Positions 1 through 11,877 of a stretch of DNA of 50,654 nt are shown in pieces. Under the pieces are notes generated by a model, which was not told the origin of the DNA, did no database searches, and worked only from the letters and a program-made list of their open reading frames with translations. Positions within the stretch are counted from its first letter, which is position 1; every line of letters begins with the position of its first letter. Made by a program: the position numbers and the translations under genes. Source of the stretch: Zoogloea dura (GTDB lineage Bacteria > Pseudomonadota > Gammaproteobacteria > Burkholderiales > Rhodocyclaceae); assembly GCF_012927165.1 (NCBI RefSeq), contig NZ_JABBGA010000030.1, positions 1 through 50,654 on the forward strand, given 5' to 3'.

Positions 1-60
1 TCAGAACCGAGTACCCACACCTATCGGTTGTTCATCTTTTTAAAGAACTGCTGCATCAGC
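1..60 (-). promoter_or_regulatory. 16S rRNA leader with boxA antitermination site
   Basis: Read on the minus strand this stretch has a boxA-like core GTTCTTTAAA (about 39-48), followed by a GTGTGGGTACTCGG motif. The same order is found in the E. coli 16S leader (boxA, then TGTGTGGGCACTCG). The 16S gene itself should start beyond position 1, outside the window. Known role: boxA recruits the Nus antitermination complex to nascent rRNA. The rRNA assignment is inferred from the leader and the promoters behind it. Confidence 0.8.
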
Positions 61-75
61 AGCGAAGAGGTGCGC

Positions 76-103
76 ATTATACAGAGCTTTTTGTCTCCGT
101 CAA
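76..103 (-). promoter_or_regulatory. rRNA operon promoter P1 (proximal)
   Basis: On the minus strand: -35 TTGACG (98-103), 16-bp spacer, perfect -10 TATAAT (76-81), then a GC-rich discriminator GCGCACC. A GC-rich discriminator next to the -10 is typical of stringently controlled rRNA promoters. The early transcribed sequence CTCTTCGCTGC is shared with the two upstream promoters. Confidence 0.85.
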
Positions 104-243
104 GAACTTTGTTTGCCGAAGCAGTTCGTCGAGTTTCGCCGAACAACAAAGCCTTGATTCGCAGGACCCGGAAACTTCTTCCAGACCCCCTCTCCACCAC
201 TCCAGCGCTACGTTTCCGTTTGCGCTGCAGCGAAGAGGTGCGC

Positions 244-271
244 ATTCTACAGAGCTTTAAAACCCTGTCAA
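244..271 (-). promoter_or_regulatory. rRNA operon promoter P2 (middle)
   Basis: On the minus strand: consensus -35 TTGACA (266-271), 16-bp spacer, -10 TAGAAT (244-249), discriminator GCGCACC as in P1. It lies 168 bp upstream of P1. The flank resembles that of P3 (CTGCAGCGAAGAGG and the ACGTT..CCGTTTG block on the plus strand), suggesting that the promoters arose by duplication. Confidence 0.85.
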
Positions 272-395
272 GCATTTGTTTCCAGCAGAAAACCGCTCAG
301 AAACAAAACCGCTCAACGCAGATTCCAGATCACATCCGGAACCCCTTCACCGCCTCAGCACTACGTTGCCGTTTGTGCTGCAGCGAAGAGGCTGA

Positions 396-423
396 ATTAT
401 ATACAGCCATCAAATGGCGTCAA
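396..423 (-). promoter_or_regulatory. rRNA operon promoter P3 (distal)
   Basis: On the minus strand: -35 TTGACG (418-423), 16-bp spacer, perfect -10 TATAAT (396-401). The discriminator is TCAGCCTC rather than the GCGCACC of P1 and P2, so its stringent response may differ. It lies 152 bp upstream of P2 and shares the same CTCTTCGCTGCAG downstream flank. Confidence 0.8.
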
Positions 424-465
424 TACCTTAATGAAAAATAATCTTCACGACACCTTAATAGACAG

Positions 466-1851
466 TCAATAACTCGGCGCACCCACGTAGTTTTCAAAGC
501 GGGTGAATTCACCGAGGAAAGTCATCCGGACAGTGCCCGTTGAGCCGTTACGGTGCTTGGAGATGATCAACTCCGCCATCCCCTTGTCCGGGGAGTCCGG
601 GTTATAGATCTCGTCGCGGTAGATGAACATGATGATGTCCGCATCCTGTTCAATAGCACCCGACTCCCGCAAGTCAGATGCAACAGGGCGTTTATTGGGG
701 CGCTGCTCCAGACTTCGATTGAGCTGCGACAGGGCAATGATCGGAACGTGCAACTCTTTGGCCAAGGACTTCACCGAGCGAGAGATCTCCGACAGCTCCG
801 CCGAACGGTTGTCACTTTCCTTCATTGACGTCATCAGCTGCAGGTAGTCGATGACAATCAGACCCAGTCGACCGCACTGGCGATGCAGGCGACGGCACCG
901 GGCGCGCAGATCAGTCGGATTCAGGCCGGGCGTCTCATCGATGAAGATGGGTGCCTCATGGAGCTTGCCCAGCGCATAGGTCAGGCGCTGCCACTCTTCA
1001 TCCGTCAACTTTCCGGTACGGATCTTGTGCTGATCGATACGCCCCACAGAGGAGAGGAAACGGGTGGCCAACTGCGTGCCCGGCATTTCCATTGAGAACA
1101 CTGCCACCGGCAAGCCCGCCTCAACCGCCACCGACTCGGCAATATTGAGCGCCAGCGAAGTCTTGCCCATACCAGGACGCGCCGCCAGCACGATCATGTC
1201 CGAAGGCTGCAGACCCGAAGTCTTTTCGTCCAGATCTGCAATTCCAGTCGGCACACCCGTAATACCCGCCGGGGAGTCCCGGTCATACAGCTCCTGGATA
1301 CGATCAACAACCTGACCAAGAATGGGCTGAATAGGCACGAACCCACTCACTGTCCGGGCACCCGCCTCCGCAATCTCGAAAACCTTGGCCTCCGCCTCGT
1401 CGAGAAGGGTCTTGGCATCCTTGCCAGATGGCGTGAGCGCGCTTGCCGCAATCTGGTCACCCACCGACACGAGCTTGCGCAGGATGGCCCGCTCCCGAAT
1501 GATCTCGCCATAGCGCCGCACGTTGGCCGCAGATGGCGTGCTGTTGGCGATCTCCCCGAGATAGGACAGCCCCCCCACATGCTCCGCCTCACCATTCTTC
1601 TCGAGCGCCTCGTAAACGGTGACCACGTCAGCCGGCTTGCCCATCTCGATCAGACGGGCAATCTGCCTGAAGATCCGGCGGTGATCGTCACGATAGAAAT
1701 CAGCCTCATTGACGACGTCACCGACGCGCTCCCACACCGTGTTGTCGATGAGCAGACCGCCGAGCAAGGACTGCTCCGCCTCGATGGAATGAGGAGGCAG
1801 CCGCAGGGCTGACATCACGGGATCATCGGAATGGCTTTGAGATTTGCGCAT
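466..1851 (-). CDS. dnaB: Replicative DNA helicase DnaB
   Basis: DnaB is the hexameric 5'-3' helicase that unwinds DNA at the replication fork and recruits primase. The N-terminal primase-binding domain opens with the usual PPHSIEAEQSLLGG motif. The RecA-like domain has Walker A (ARPGMGKTS, Lys about 230) and a Walker B/H3 motif (LIVIDYLQLM), and the C-terminus keeps QDADIIMFIYRDE. The ATG start gives 461 aa, close to the E. coli protein (471). A TTG six codons upstream is possible but neither start has a strong ribosome binding site. No intein is present. It lies just behind the ribosomal protein operon terminator, a common betaproteobacterial order, so expression probably needs readthrough or its own promoter. 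Confidence 0.96.
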   Translation of the reverse strand: MRKSQSHSDDPVMSALRLPPHSIEAEQSLLGGLLIDNTVWERVGDVVNEADFYRDDHRRIFRQIARLIEMGKPADVVTVYEALEKNGEAEHVGGLSYLGEIANSTPSAANVRRYGEIIRERAILRKLVSVGDQIAASALTPSGKDAKTLLDEAEAKVFEIAEAGARTVSGFVPIQPILGQVVDRIQELYDRDSPAGITGVPTGIADLDEKTSGLQPSDMIVLAARPGMGKTSLALNIAESVAVEAGLPVAVFSMEMPGTQLATRFLSSVGRIDQHKIRTGKLTDEEWQRLTYALGKLHEAPIFIDETPGLNPTDLRARCRRLHRQCGRLGLIVIDYLQLMTSMKESDNRSAELSEISRSVKSLAKELHVPIIALSQLNRSLEQRPNKRPVASDLRESGAIEQDADIIMFIYRDEIYNPDSPDKGMAELIISKHRNGSTGTVRMTFLGEFTRFENYVGAPSY

Positions 1852-1895
1852 GGGACACCACTGAGGCAATTAAGCAGAAACAAGGAAGCCGGAAA

Positions 1896-1925
1896 ACAAA
1901 AAAGGCTGCACGAGGCAGCCTTTCT
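1896..1925 (-). terminator. Rho-independent terminator after rplI
   Basis: On the minus strand a 7-bp stem AGGCTGC/GCAGCCT (1903-1909 and 1915-1921) closes a 5-base loop and is followed by a T-rich run (TTTTTTGTTTT). It sits between the rplI stop and dnaB and ends the rpsF-priB-rpsR-rplI unit. Confidence 0.85.
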
Positions 1926-1949
1926 TGAAAGCACGCCAAGCGCGCCTGA

Positions 1950-2399
1950 TCAGTGCTCGCCGGCCACAACAACGTTGATGTTAGCAGTCACATCGGTGTG
2001 CAGGGAGACGACCAGCTGGCTCTCACCAACGGTCTTGAGCGGACCTTCCGGCATGCGCACGGCAGCCTTCTCGACGGCAAAGCCAAGTGCCTTGAGGGCT
2101 TCGGCGATGTCGGCATTGGTCACGGAGCCAAACAGGCGGCCATCCACGCCCGACTTGCGGGTGATGGTGACGGTGGTGCCTTCCAGCTTTTCACCTTGAG
2201 CCTGGGCAGCAGCCAGTTGCTCGGCGGCGATACGCTCGAGTTCGGCGCGACGCGCTTCGAACTCAGCCAGGTTGGCGGTGTTGGCGCGCTTCGCCTTGCC
2301 TTGCGGGATCAGGTAGTTCCGGGCGTAGCCGTCCTTGACCTTGACCACATCACCCAGACCACCCAGGTTGACAACCTTGTCCAAAAGAATGATTTGCAT
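1950..2399 (-). CDS. rplI: 50S ribosomal protein L9
   Basis: L9 binds domain V of 23S rRNA near the L1 stalk and affects reading-frame maintenance. The first 50 residues match the conserved N-terminal RNA-binding lobe ([30 protein letters not shown]), followed by the long charged connecting helix and a C-terminal lobe with [11 protein letters not shown]. Its 149 aa are the normal family length. A GGAGAG ribosome binding site precedes the ATG. It is the last gene of the rpsF-priB-rpsR-rplI operon. Confidence 0.97.
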   Translation of the reverse strand: MQIILLDKVVNLGGLGDVVKVKDGYARNYLIPQGKAKRANTANLAEFEARRAELERIAAEQLAAAQAQGEKLEGTTVTITRKSGVDGRLFGSVTNADIAEALKALGFAVEKAAVRMPEGPLKTVGESQLVVSLHTDVTANINVVVAGEH

Positions 2400-2414
2400 G
2401 CTGTCTCTCCGGGA

Positions 2415-2684
2415 TTACTGGTGCAGGTCGGTGTAGGGCAGCAGGGCGAGGAAGCGCGCACGCTTGATCGCGGTGGACAGCTGACGCTGATAGCCCGACT
2501 TGGTGCCGGTGATGCGAGCCGGCATGATCTTGGCGTTTTCGGTGACGAAATCCTTCAGGATGTCCACATCCTTGTAGTCGATTTCTTCGATCTTCTCTGC
2601 GCTGAAGCGGCAGAACTTGCGACGCTTGAAGAGGCTGCGACCGCCACGGTCGTCCTTACGCTTCACTGCTGGCTTGAATGCCAT
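2415..2684 (-). CDS. rpsR: 30S ribosomal protein S18
   Basis: S18 pairs with S6 on the platform of the small subunit. The 89-aa product contains the family core [39 protein letters not shown] and the basic [19 protein letters not shown] tail. The ATG at 2684 is supported by GGAACG just upstream and by family length. The gene start overlaps the last 29 bases of priB, so the two are probably translationally coupled. Confidence 0.97.
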   Translation of the reverse strand: MAFKPAVKRKDDRGGRSLFKRRKFCRFSAEKIEEIDYKDVDILKDFVTENAKIMPARITGTKSGYQRQLSTAIKRARFLALLPYTDLHQ

Positions 2685-3000
2685 GATTCGTTCCTTCCAA
2701 AAATTCGATCGTATCGATGTGCAACACAGGCGCCCTGCTTTTGAGGCTTCTCGCCGCAAGGAAGCCTGCGAGTCGAACACTGGAACCGAGGCGGACAGCG
2801 GCGAGCAATTTCGCCTTGTCACCCACGGCCACCACCGACAACTCCAGCCCCACTTCTCGCGGGACTCCTGCTTCCACCTGCCGCGAACGGTGCTCGATAC
2901 GCCCTGACATCACCGGCACGCCGCCGGGAGAGTAGCGCAGAGCCCCGAGCTCGCTCAGGACACCTTCAATCTGAAAACTGTTGCGACCCTGCTCCTGCAA
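2656..3000 (-). CDS. priB: Primosomal replication protein N (PriB)
   Basis: PriB is a small OB-fold protein that helps PriA reload DnaB at stalled forks. The sequence has the PriB pattern [24 protein letters not shown], a [11 protein letters not shown] strand and a [11 protein letters not shown] end, and it sits between rpsF and rpsR where proteobacterial priB normally lies. No ATG fits the family length. The TTG at 3000 starts two bases before the rpsF stop ends and gives 114 aa, slightly long for the family. The start is inferred. The 3' end runs 29 bases into rpsR. Confidence 0.82.
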   Translation of the reverse strand: MQEQGRNSFQIEGVLSELGALRYSPGGVPVMSGRIEHRSRQVEAGVPREVGLELSVVAVGDKAKLLAAVRLGSSVRLAGFLAARSLKSRAPVLHIDTIEFLEGTNHGIQASSEA

Positions 3001-3001
3001 C

Positions 3002-3388
3002 TCAGGCGGCGGGCTGCTCGGCGGCCGGCTTGGCCTCTTCACCGGAGGCGGAAGTCAGGGAGCGAGCCTTTTCTTCCTTCATCATCGGCGACGGGGTGGT
3101 GACAGCGGCCTTCATGCGGATGGACAGATGACGCAGCACGGCATCGTTGAACTTGAAACCATGTTCCAGCTCGACGATGGTGGGCTGATCACATTCGATG
3201 TTCATCAGCACGTAGTGGGCCTTGTGGATCTTCTGGATCGGGTAGGCCAGCTGACGACGGCCCCAGTCTTCCAGGCGATGCACCTGACCGCCCTGGGAGG
3301 TCACGAGGGAACGGTAACGCTCGATCATGGCGGGCACTTGCTCGCTTTGATCGGGGTGAACGATGAATACGACTTCGTAATGCCGCAT
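3002..3388 (-). CDS. rpsF: 30S ribosomal protein S6
   Basis: S6 forms a heterodimer with S18 on the 30S platform. The product (128 aa) begins [19 protein letters not shown] and keeps the family core [23 protein letters not shown] and [10 protein letters not shown], with a C-terminal extension rich in Ala and Glu. The ATG is preceded by a strong GAAGGAGATC site. It is the first gene of the rpsF-priB-rpsR-rplI operon. Confidence 0.97.
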   Translation of the reverse strand: MRHYEVVFIVHPDQSEQVPAMIERYRSLVTSQGGQVHRLEDWGRRQLAYPIQKIHKAHYVLMNIECDQPTIVELEHGFKFNDAVLRHLSIRMKAAVTTPSPMMKEEKARSLTSASGEEAKPAAEQPAA

Positions 3389-3438
3389 GAGATCTCCTTC
3401 TGGATCAAAACCCCCCGTCATGCGAACGGTAGGGCAAG

Positions 3439-3478
3439 GTAAAAAACGGACCGCCCGACTGGACTCAGACGGGCGAGC
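3439..3478 (-). terminator. Rho-independent terminator of the leucine-degradation operon
   Basis: On the minus strand a CCCG.CTG/CAG.CGGG stem is followed by CGGTCCG and a run of six T (plus-strand A run at 3441-3446). It lies 46 bases past the HMG-CoA lyase stop and before rpsF, so it separates the catabolic operon from the ribosomal protein operon. Confidence 0.75.
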
Positions 3479-3523
3479 CGGTGATATTGGCACAAACCTT
3501 CTGGGAAAACAAGGCCATGCCGT

Positions 3524-4429
3524 TCAGCGGGCGCATGCTCCCTTGGCCAGACTGACCCGGGAGCCGCAGGCACGGCCAATCTGCGCGCAGATCCAGCCGG
3601 AGGTTTCGACCAGCGCATCCAGATTGATACCCGTTTCGATGCCCAGTCCGTCGAGCATGTACACAACGTCCTCGGTCGCCACATTGCCCGAGGCTCCTGC
3701 CGCATAGGGGCAACCTCCAAGACCGGCAATGGAGGCGTCGAAGGTGGCGACGCCCGCCTCCAGCGAGGCATAGATGTTCACCAGGGCCTGGCCGTAGGTG
3801 TCGTGATAGTGGCCGGCGAGCTTGTCGATCGGCACGCGACGGGCCACCGCGTCGAGCATGCGGCGGGTCTTGCCCGGAGTGCCGACACCAATGGTGTCGC
3901 CCAGGCTGACCTCGTAGCAGCCCATGCCAAACAGGGTCGCCGCCACATCGGCCACAGCGTCCGGCGCGATGTCTCCCTCGTAGGGGCAACCCAGCACGCA
4001 GGACACATAGCCGCGCACCCGGATACCTGCCGTCTTTGCCGCATCCATGACCGGCTCGAAGCGGGCCAGGGATTCAGCGATGGTGCAGTTGATGTTCTTG
4101 CGGCTGAAAGACTCGGAGGCGGCAGCAAAGACCGCCACCTCCTGCGCCCCGGCCACCAGGGCGGACTGGAAGCCCTGCAGGTTGGGCGTGAGGACCGGGT
4201 AGTCCACGCCGGGCAGGCGCTGTATCCGGGCCATCACGTCTGCGTTGTCGCCCATCTGGGGCACCCACCTGGACGACACGAAGGAGGTGGCCTCGATGGC
4301 CGGCAGGCCAGCGGCACCAAGGCGGGCGATCAGCTCGACCTTGACGTCGGTGCTGACAAGTTGCTTTTCGTTCTGCAGCCCATCGCGGGGGCCGACTTCG
4401 ACGATGCGGACGCGTCGCGGCAGATCCAT
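3524..4429 (-). CDS. liuE: Hydroxymethylglutaryl-CoA lyase
   Basis: This enzyme cleaves HMG-CoA to acetoacetate and acetyl-CoA, the last step of leucine degradation. The 301-aa TIM-barrel protein has the family opening [13 protein letters not shown] (metal-binding Asp in PRDG), the EATSFVS strand, [10 protein letters not shown] with metal-binding histidines, and the active-site loop [20 protein letters not shown] with its catalytic Cys. A GGAAGGAAAC site precedes the ATG. It is the last gene of the liu-type operon, 19 bp after the acyl-CoA synthetase gene. The product is certain at family level. The name liuE follows Pseudomonas usage. Confidence 0.94.
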   Translation of the reverse strand: MDLPRRVRIVEVGPRDGLQNEKQLVSTDVKVELIARLGAAGLPAIEATSFVSSRWVPQMGDNADVMARIQRLPGVDYPVLTPNLQGFQSALVAGAQEVAVFAAASESFSRKNINCTIAESLARFEPVMDAAKTAGIRVRGYVSCVLGCPYEGDIAPDAVADVAATLFGMGCYEVSLGDTIGVGTPGKTRRMLDAVARRVPIDKLAGHYHDTYGQALVNIYASLEAGVATFDASIAGLGGCPYAAGASGNVATEDVVYMLDGLGIETGINLDALVETSGWICAQIGRACGSRVSLAKGACAR

Positions 4430-4448
4430 GGCGTAGTGTTTCCTTCCT

Positions 4449-6137
4449 TTAGGCGGTGGCCGAATCCTGGAGGCCGAGAGTCTGCTTCATTTTCTCGCGG
4501 ATCTGGAACTTCTGGATCTTGCCGGTCACGGTCATCGGGAAGCTGTCCACAAAACTGATGTAGCGCGGGATCTTGTAGTGGGCGATCTGCCCCTGACAGA
4601 AGGCGCGGACCTCGTCCTCGGAGAGCTTCTCGCCCTCGCGCACGATGATCCAGGCGCACAGTTCTTCCCCGTATTTCTTGTCCGGCACGCCCACCACCTG
4701 CACATCGAGAATCTTCGGATGACGGTACAGGAACTCCTCGATCTCCCGCGGATAGATGTTCTCACCGCCACGGATGACCATGTCCTTGATGCGGCCGACG
4801 ATGTTGCAGAAGCCTTCATCGTCGATCACGGCGATGTCGCCGGTATGCATCCAGCCCGCCCGGTCGATGGCTTCGGCGGTCTTGGCCTCGTCGCCCCAGT
4901 AGCCGAGCATCACTGAATAGCCGCGGGTACACAGCTCGCCCGGCGTGCCCCGCGGGACGATGCGCCCATCGTTGTCGATGATCTTCACCTCGCAATGGGG
5001 CTGGACCCGACCCACGGTGGACACCCGCCGTTCGATCGCATCATCGGTGCCGCTCTGGAAGCTCACCGGCGAGGTCTCGGTCATGCCGTAGGCGATGGTC
5101 ACCTCGCCCATGTTCATCTTGTCGATGACCCGCTTCATCACCTCGATCGGGCACGGGCTGCCGGCCATGATGCCGGTACGCAGGCTGGACAGGTCAAAGC
5201 GGCCGAACTCCGGATGGTCCAGCTGGGCGATGAACATGGTGGGCACGCCATAGCTGGCGGTGCACTTTTCCTCGGCCACCGTCTGCAGCACCGCCAGCGG
5301 CTCGAAGGCCTCGGCCGGATAGACCATGGTGGCGCCGTGGGTCAGGCAACCCAGGTTGCCCATCACCATGCCGAAACAGTGATACAGCGGCACCGGGATG
5401 CACACCCGGTCACCCGGCACCAGGCGGATCGCCTCGCCGACGAAGAAGCCGTTGTTGAGGATGTTGTGGTGGGATAGCGTGGCCCCCTTGGGGTTGCCGG
5501 TGGTGCCGGAGGTGAACTGGATGTTGATGGGGTCATCGAACTGCAGCTTCTCGCCCAGCAACTCCAGCTCTCCCAGCTCATCCCGGGACGGGGACGCAAG
5601 CAGATCGTCGAAATTGAGCATGCCCGGCGTGCGCTCGCCCCCCATGCGGATCACGATCTCCAGGCTGGGCAGCGCATGGGCCCGCAGCAGGCCCGGCTCG
5701 CAGTGGCCCAGCTCGGGCGCCAGATCACCCAGCATGGCCAGGTAGTCGCTGCTCTTGAAAGCCGGCGACAGGATCAGGGCACGGCAGCCGACCTTGTTCA
5801 GGGCGTACTCCAGCTCGCTGCGCCGGTAGGCCGGATTGATGTTCACCAGCACCAGCCCCGCCTTGGCCGCGGCAAACTGGGTCAGCGTCCACTCCAGGTT
5901 GTTCTGGGACCAGATGCCGATGCGCTCGCCTGGAGCAAGCCCGAGTCGAATCAGGCTGCAGGCCAGTGCATCCACCTTCAGGCGCAGTTCGGCGTAGCTC
6001 AGGCGGACCTTCTGGTGGCGCACCACCAGGGCTTCCCGCGTGCCATGACGGGCGCAGGCCTCGTCGAAATAACGGCCGATGGTCTGGCCGATCAGGCGCT
6101 TGTCGGATGCGCCGTGGACATAACTCAGTTCGCTCAT
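4449..6137 (-). CDS. AMP-dependent acyl-CoA synthetase
   Basis: An adenylate-forming ligase that should activate a short- or branched-chain acid to its CoA ester. It has the phosphate-binding loop [16 protein letters not shown], a [11 protein letters not shown] motif, the hinge [21 protein letters not shown] and the catalytic C-terminal Lys in [10 protein letters not shown]. The 562-aa length is normal. The ATG at 6137 follows GAGAGGAGAC. A longer form starting five codons upstream is less likely. Its place inside the leucine/isovalerate operon suggests isovalerate or a related branched acid as substrate, but specificity cannot be read from the sequence. Confidence 0.92.
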   Translation of the reverse strand: MSELSYVHGASDKRLIGQTIGRYFDEACARHGTREALVVRHQKVRLSYAELRLKVDALACSLIRLGLAPGERIGIWSQNNLEWTLTQFAAAKAGLVLVNINPAYRRSELEYALNKVGCRALILSPAFKSSDYLAMLGDLAPELGHCEPGLLRAHALPSLEIVIRMGGERTPGMLNFDDLLASPSRDELGELELLGEKLQFDDPINIQFTSGTTGNPKGATLSHHNILNNGFFVGEAIRLVPGDRVCIPVPLYHCFGMVMGNLGCLTHGATMVYPAEAFEPLAVLQTVAEEKCTASYGVPTMFIAQLDHPEFGRFDLSSLRTGIMAGSPCPIEVMKRVIDKMNMGEVTIAYGMTETSPVSFQSGTDDAIERRVSTVGRVQPHCEVKIIDNDGRIVPRGTPGELCTRGYSVMLGYWGDEAKTAEAIDRAGWMHTGDIAVIDDEGFCNIVGRIKDMVIRGGENIYPREIEEFLYRHPKILDVQVVGVPDKKYGEELCAWIIVREGEKLSEDEVRAFCQGQIAHYKIPRYISFVDSFPMTVTGKIQKFQIREKMKQTLGLQDSATA

Positions 6138-6253
6138 GCTGTCTCCTCTCACTCGCTCTCGAGATGAAAAGTGGCCGGCGCCCGTCTGCGCGGGCTGCCT
6201 GACCGTGTTTCCGTATGGATGCAGTCTTTCCCTGTGTCCGCCGTGCCCTGCCT

Positions 6254-8257
6254 TCAGGCCGGGGTCGGCTCGAAGTCCACCAGCTCGGCGCCGTCGCCCA
6301 CCTGGTCGCCGATGCCAAAGCGGAAGCCCTTCACCACGCCAACAGCCGGCGCGGTGATGGTGTGCTCCATCTTCATGGCCTCCAGGATCAGCAGCGGGGC
6401 GCCTTTTTCCACCACCGCGCCCTCGGCGGCGATCAGCGCGATCACCTTGCCCGGCATGGGCGCCAGCAGGCCGCCCTCGGCGCCGCCGCCCTCGCCGCTG
6501 TGGTGCAGCGGATCGACGGCGGCAAACTGCCAGGCCCGGCCATGGCCGAATACATGACGGCGCTCACCGGCCACCACCACGGTGGCGGTGGTGCGCAGGC
6601 CGTCGAACTCGGCGCGCAGCAGACCGCGCGGGTTGAGCTGGCCGCTGGCGACGCTGGTCACCCCATCGAGGGTGATCGCAAAGCTGCCGCCGCGGTTGTC
6701 GATGACCAGGGATTTCTGCTCTTCGCCGAGGCGGAAGATCAGGGTCCGCCGGGCCGCCGCATTCAGCCGCCAGCCATCCCGCTGGTGCCAGGGCGAGGCC
6801 GGCTCCGGATGACGCTCGGCCACCTGGCCGGCCCGCGCCTTCTCGCGCAGCAGCTCGGCAAGGGCCACGCCCAGCCAGGCTTCGCGGCTGGCGCCGGCAT
6901 CCTCGGGGAAGAGGTAGTCCTTCTCGCGCTCGATCAGGCCGGTGTCCAGGTCGGCATTGGCAAAAGCCGGGCAGGCGGTGAGGCGGGACAGGAACTCGAT
7001 GTTGTTGGCCACGCCGACCACCCGGTACTCGGCCAGGGCCTGCAGCATGCGCGCCAGGGCCCGGTCGCGATTCACGTCCCAGACGATCAGCTTGGCGATC
7101 ATCGGATCGTAGAAAGGCGAGATCTCGTCGCCCTCCTCCACGCCGGTGTCGACCCGCACATGTACGCCTTCTTCCGGCGGCGCCAGGTGCACCAGGCGGC
7201 CGGTGGAGGGCAGGAAGCCCTTGGACGGATCCTCGGCGTAGATGCGCGCCTCCAGGGCATGGCCGTTGATCGCCAACTGCTCCTGGGCCAGCGGCAGGGG
7301 TTCACCGGAGGCCACGCGAAGCTGCCACTCCACGAGGTCGAGGCCGGTGATCATCTCGGTCACCGGGTGCTCCACCTGCAGGCGGGTGTTCATCTCCATG
7401 AAGTAGAAGCTGCCGTCCTGGTTGGCGATGAACTCCACCGTCCCGGCGCCCACATAACCCACCGCGCGGGCCGCATCGACGGCGGCCTTGCCCATCGCGG
7501 CGCGGCGCTCAAGGGGCATGCCCGGCGCCGGCGCCTCTTCCAGCACCTTCTGGTGGCGGCGCTGCACGGAACAGTCGCGCTCGAAGAGGTAGACGTAGTT
7601 GCCGTGGGTGTCGCCAAAGACCTGGATCTCGATGTGGCGCGGGCGGGTCAGGTATTTCTCGACCAGCACGTGATCGCTGCCAAAGCTCGAGGCGGCCTCG
7701 CGCTTGCAGGAGGCCAGAGCCTCGAGGAAGTCGGCGCTCTTCTCCACCAGGCGCATGCCCTTGCCGCCACCGCCCGCCGCCGCCTTGATCAACACCGGGT
7801 AGCCGATGGCATCGGCCTGCACATTGAGGAAGCCGGGCTCCTGGTTGTCGCCGTGATAGCCAGGGGTGAGGGGCACCCGGGCCTTCTCCATCAGCTTCTT
7901 GGCCTCGGACTTGGAGCCCATGGCGTGGATCGCGGACACCGGCGGGCCGATGAAGACGATGCCGGCCTTGTCACAGGCCTCGCAGAAGTCCTCGTTCTCG
8001 GACAGGAAGCCATAGCCCGGGTGGATGGCCTGGGCGCCGGTCTGCTGCGCCGCGGCAATGATCTTGTCGATGACGAGATAGCTCTCGCGCGCGGCAGCCG
8101 GGCCGATGAACACCGCCTCGTCGGCCAGGCGCACATGGCGGGCCCCTGCGTCGGCCTCGGAATACACGGCCACGGTCTTGATGCCCAGGCGGCGGGCAGT
8201 CTTGATCACCCGGCAGGCGATTTCACCGCGGTTGGCGATCAGTATCTTGTTGAACAT
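6254..8257 (-). CDS. liuD: 3-methylcrotonyl-CoA carboxylase, biotin-containing alpha subunit
   Basis: The alpha subunit carries out ATP-dependent carboxylation of biotin and holds the biotin carrier. The N-terminal biotin carboxylase begins [17 protein letters not shown], has the ATP-grasp glycine loop [12 protein letters not shown] and [14 protein letters not shown]. The C-terminal carrier domain has the biotinylation site EAMKMEH (Lys about 629). Its 667 aa are typical for MCC or geranyl-CoA carboxylase alpha subunits. Leucine-pathway neighbours favour methylcrotonyl-CoA. An AGGGGAGAC site precedes the ATG. It starts 15 bp after the hydratase gene. Confidence 0.94.
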   Translation of the reverse strand: MFNKILIANRGEIACRVIKTARRLGIKTVAVYSEADAGARHVRLADEAVFIGPAAARESYLVIDKIIAAAQQTGAQAIHPGYGFLSENEDFCEACDKAGIVFIGPPVSAIHAMGSKSEAKKLMEKARVPLTPGYHGDNQEPGFLNVQADAIGYPVLIKAAAGGGGKGMRLVEKSADFLEALASCKREAASSFGSDHVLVEKYLTRPRHIEIQVFGDTHGNYVYLFERDCSVQRRHQKVLEEAPAPGMPLERRAAMGKAAVDAARAVGYVGAGTVEFIANQDGSFYFMEMNTRLQVEHPVTEMITGLDLVEWQLRVASGEPLPLAQEQLAINGHALEARIYAEDPSKGFLPSTGRLVHLAPPEEGVHVRVDTGVEEGDEISPFYDPMIAKLIVWDVNRDRALARMLQALAEYRVVGVANNIEFLSRLTACPAFANADLDTGLIEREKDYLFPEDAGASREAWLGVALAELLREKARAGQVAERHPEPASPWHQRDGWRLNAAARRTLIFRLGEEQKSLVIDNRGGSFAITLDGVTSVASGQLNPRGLLRAEFDGLRTTATVVVAGERRHVFGHGRAWQFAAVDPLHHSGEGGGAEGGLLAPMPGKVIALIAAEGAVVEKGAPLLILEAMKMEHTITAPAVGVVKGFRFGIGDQVGDGAELVDFEPTPA

Positions 8258-8272
8258 GCTGTCTCCCCTTGC

Positions 8273-9064
8273 TTATTGTTTGGCCGGCACCCAGGCAGCC
8301 GGACGCTTGTCGAGGAAGGCGGCGAGGCCCTCCTTCGCTTCGGGCGTGGCGCGCAGGGTGGCGATGCGGCGGGCAGTATCTTCGACGACCTCGTCGCTCA
8401 CCGGACGATCGGCCACCGCACGGATCAGATCCTTGGCCGCCGCCTGGGACCTGGGGCCGCCCTGCAACAGGGCCGTCACCACCCCCTGCACCGTGGCGTC
8501 CAGCTGGTCGGCTGGCACGGCCTCGTGGGCCAGGCCCAGGTCGGCGGCCCGCGCAGCGGAAATCCGCTCGGCAGTCTGGAAGTAGCGATGGGCCTGGCGC
8601 GAACCGATGGCGCGGATCACGTAAGGGCTGATGGCCGAGGGGATGATCCCGAACTTGACCTCGGAGGTGGCGAACACGGCACCTTCGCTGGCAATGCAGA
8701 TGTCGCAGGCCGAAGCCAGCCCCATGCCGCCGCCCAGGGCCGCGCCATGGACGCGGGCGATGGTCGGCTTCTGCATCTCGGCCAGGGTGCGCAGCATGCC
8801 GGCGAGCTTGCGGGCATCGTGGAGGTTCTCCTCCACCGAGGCATCGGCGGCGCGGCGCATCCAGTTGAGGTCGGCGCCGGCGGAGAAGCTCTTGCCGCGC
8901 CCCGCCAGCACTACCACGCGAACGCTGTCGTCGGCATCCAGCGCCCGGCAGGCCACGGTCAGTTCCGCAATGAGCTGCTCGTTGAAGGCGTTATGCACGT
9001 CCGGGCGGTTCATCCACAACGTGGCGACGCCGCCTTCGCGGGTGATTTCCAGGGTTTCGTACAT
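8273..9064 (-). CDS. liuC: Methylglutaconyl-CoA hydratase (enoyl-CoA hydratase family)
   Basis: A crotonase-fold enzyme expected to hydrate 3-methylglutaconyl-CoA to HMG-CoA. Visible family features are the oxyanion-hole loops GKSFSAGADLNWM and HGAALGGGMGLASACDICIA and the segment TSEVKFGIIPSAISPYV containing the general acid/base Glu region. The 263-aa length is normal. It lies between the two carboxylase subunit genes (9 bp after the beta subunit stop), the arrangement of liu operons. The substrate is inferred from this context because the crotonase family is broad. Confidence 0.92.
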   Translation of the reverse strand: MYETLEITREGGVATLWMNRPDVHNAFNEQLIAELTVACRALDADDSVRVVVLAGRGKSFSAGADLNWMRRAADASVEENLHDARKLAGMLRTLAEMQKPTIARVHGAALGGGMGLASACDICIASEGAVFATSEVKFGIIPSAISPYVIRAIGSRQAHRYFQTAERISAARAADLGLAHEAVPADQLDATVQGVVTALLQGGPRSQAAAKDLIRAVADRPVSDEVVEDTARRIATLRATPEAKEGLAAFLDKRPAAWVPAKQ

Positions 9065-9073
9065 GGCGCCCCC

Positions 9074-10681
<1,608 letters not shown>

Positions 10682-10704
10682 GGAGAGCTCCTCGGCGCGC
10701 CGGC

Positions 10705-11877
10705 TCAGCAGGTTTCGGCGAACAGTTCGCGGCCGATCAGCATGCGGCGGATCTCGCTGGTGCCGGCACCGATCTCGTAGAGCTTGGCATCGCGCCACAG
10801 GCGGCCGGTCGAGTATTCATTGGTATAGCCGACGCCGCCGAGGGTCTGAATCGCTTCACCGGCCATCCAGGTGGCCTTCTCGGCGGAGTACAGGATGGCG
10901 CCGGCCGCGTCCTTGCGCAGGGTACGGGCGTGGTCGGTCTTGTCACAGGCCTGGCCGAGGGCATACACGTAGGCGCGGGTGGCCATCCAGGTGGAGTACA
11001 TGTCGGCCACCTTGCCCTGCATCAACTGGAACTCGCCGATGCTCTGACCGAACTGCTTGCGGTCGTGGAGGTAGGGCACGACCACGTCCATGCAGGCGGC
11101 CATGATGCCCAGGGGGCCGCCGCACAGCACGGCGCGCTCGTAGTCGAGGCCGGACATCAGCACCTTGGTGCCGTTGCCCACACCGCCCAGCACGTTCTCC
11201 TCGGGCACTTCCACGTCGTCGAAGAACAGCGGATAGGTGTTGGAGCCGCGCATGCCCAGCTTGTCCAGGTGGCTGCCGTGGGTGAAGCCCTTCATGCCCT
11301 TCTCGATGATGAAGGCGGTCATGCCGCGGGCGCCGGCCTCGATATCGGTCTTGGCATAGACCACCAGGGTGTCGGCGTCGCCGCCATTGGTGATCCACAT
11401 CTTGGAGCCGTTGAGGACGTAGCGGTCGCCCTTCTTGTCGGCGCGCAGCTTCATGGAGACCACGTCGGAGCCGGCATTGGGCTCGGACATGGCGAGGGCG
11501 CCCACGTGGTCGCCGGAGATCAGCTTGGGCAGGTATTTCTGTTTCTGGGCCTCGTTGCCATTGCGGCGGATCTGGTTGACGCACAGATTGGAGTGGGCGC
11601 CGTAGGACAGGCCCACCGAGGCCGACGCACGGGAGACTTCCTCCAGGGCGATGATGTGGGCGAGGTAGCCCATGTTGGTGCCACCGTACTCCTCGGGCGC
11701 GGTCATGCCGTGGAGGCCCAGGTCGCCGAGCTTCTTCCAGAGGTCGGCCGGAAACAGGTTATCCCGGTCCACGTCCGCAGCCCGCGGGGTGATCTCCTTG
11801 GCCGCGAAGGCCTGCACCGTGTCACGCAGGGCCTCGATGGTTTCGCCGAGGTGGAAGTTGAGGCTGGGAATGTTCAT
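10705..11877 (-). CDS. liuA: Isovaleryl-CoA dehydrogenase
   Basis: An FAD flavoprotein that oxidises isovaleryl-CoA to 3-methylcrotonyl-CoA and passes electrons to ETF. The 390-aa product has the acyl-CoA dehydrogenase signatures [21 protein letters not shown] and the C-terminal [40 protein letters not shown]. The segment [23 protein letters not shown] is also typical. The ATG at 11877 is preceded by GGAGGAGAC. It is the first gene of the operon and is divergent from the AraC-type regulator. Confidence 0.95.
   Translation of the reverse strand: MNIPSLNFHLGETIEALRDTVQAFAAKEITPRAADVDRDNLFPADLWKKLGDLGLHGMTAPEEYGGTNMGYLAHIIALEEVSRASASVGLSYGAHSNLCVNQIRRNGNEAQKQKYLPKLISGDHVGALAMSEPNAGSDVVSMKLRADKKGDRYVLNGSKMWITNGGDADTLVVYAKTDIEAGARGMTAFIIEKGMKGFTHGSHLDKLGMRGSNTYPLFFDDVEVPEENVLGGVGNGTKVLMSGLDYERAVLCGGPLGIMAACMDVVVPYLHDRKQFGQSIGEFQLMQGKVADMYSTWMATRAYVYALGQACDKTDHARTLRKDAAGAILYSAEKATWMAGEAIQTLGGVGYTNEYSTGRLWRDAKLYEIGAGTSEIRRMLIGRELFAETC

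Noticed and set aside
28..441. Possible 137-aa protein in the rRNA promoter region
   Set aside because: It reads through the three tandem promoters and the leader; repeats in the peptide merely reflect the promoter duplications.
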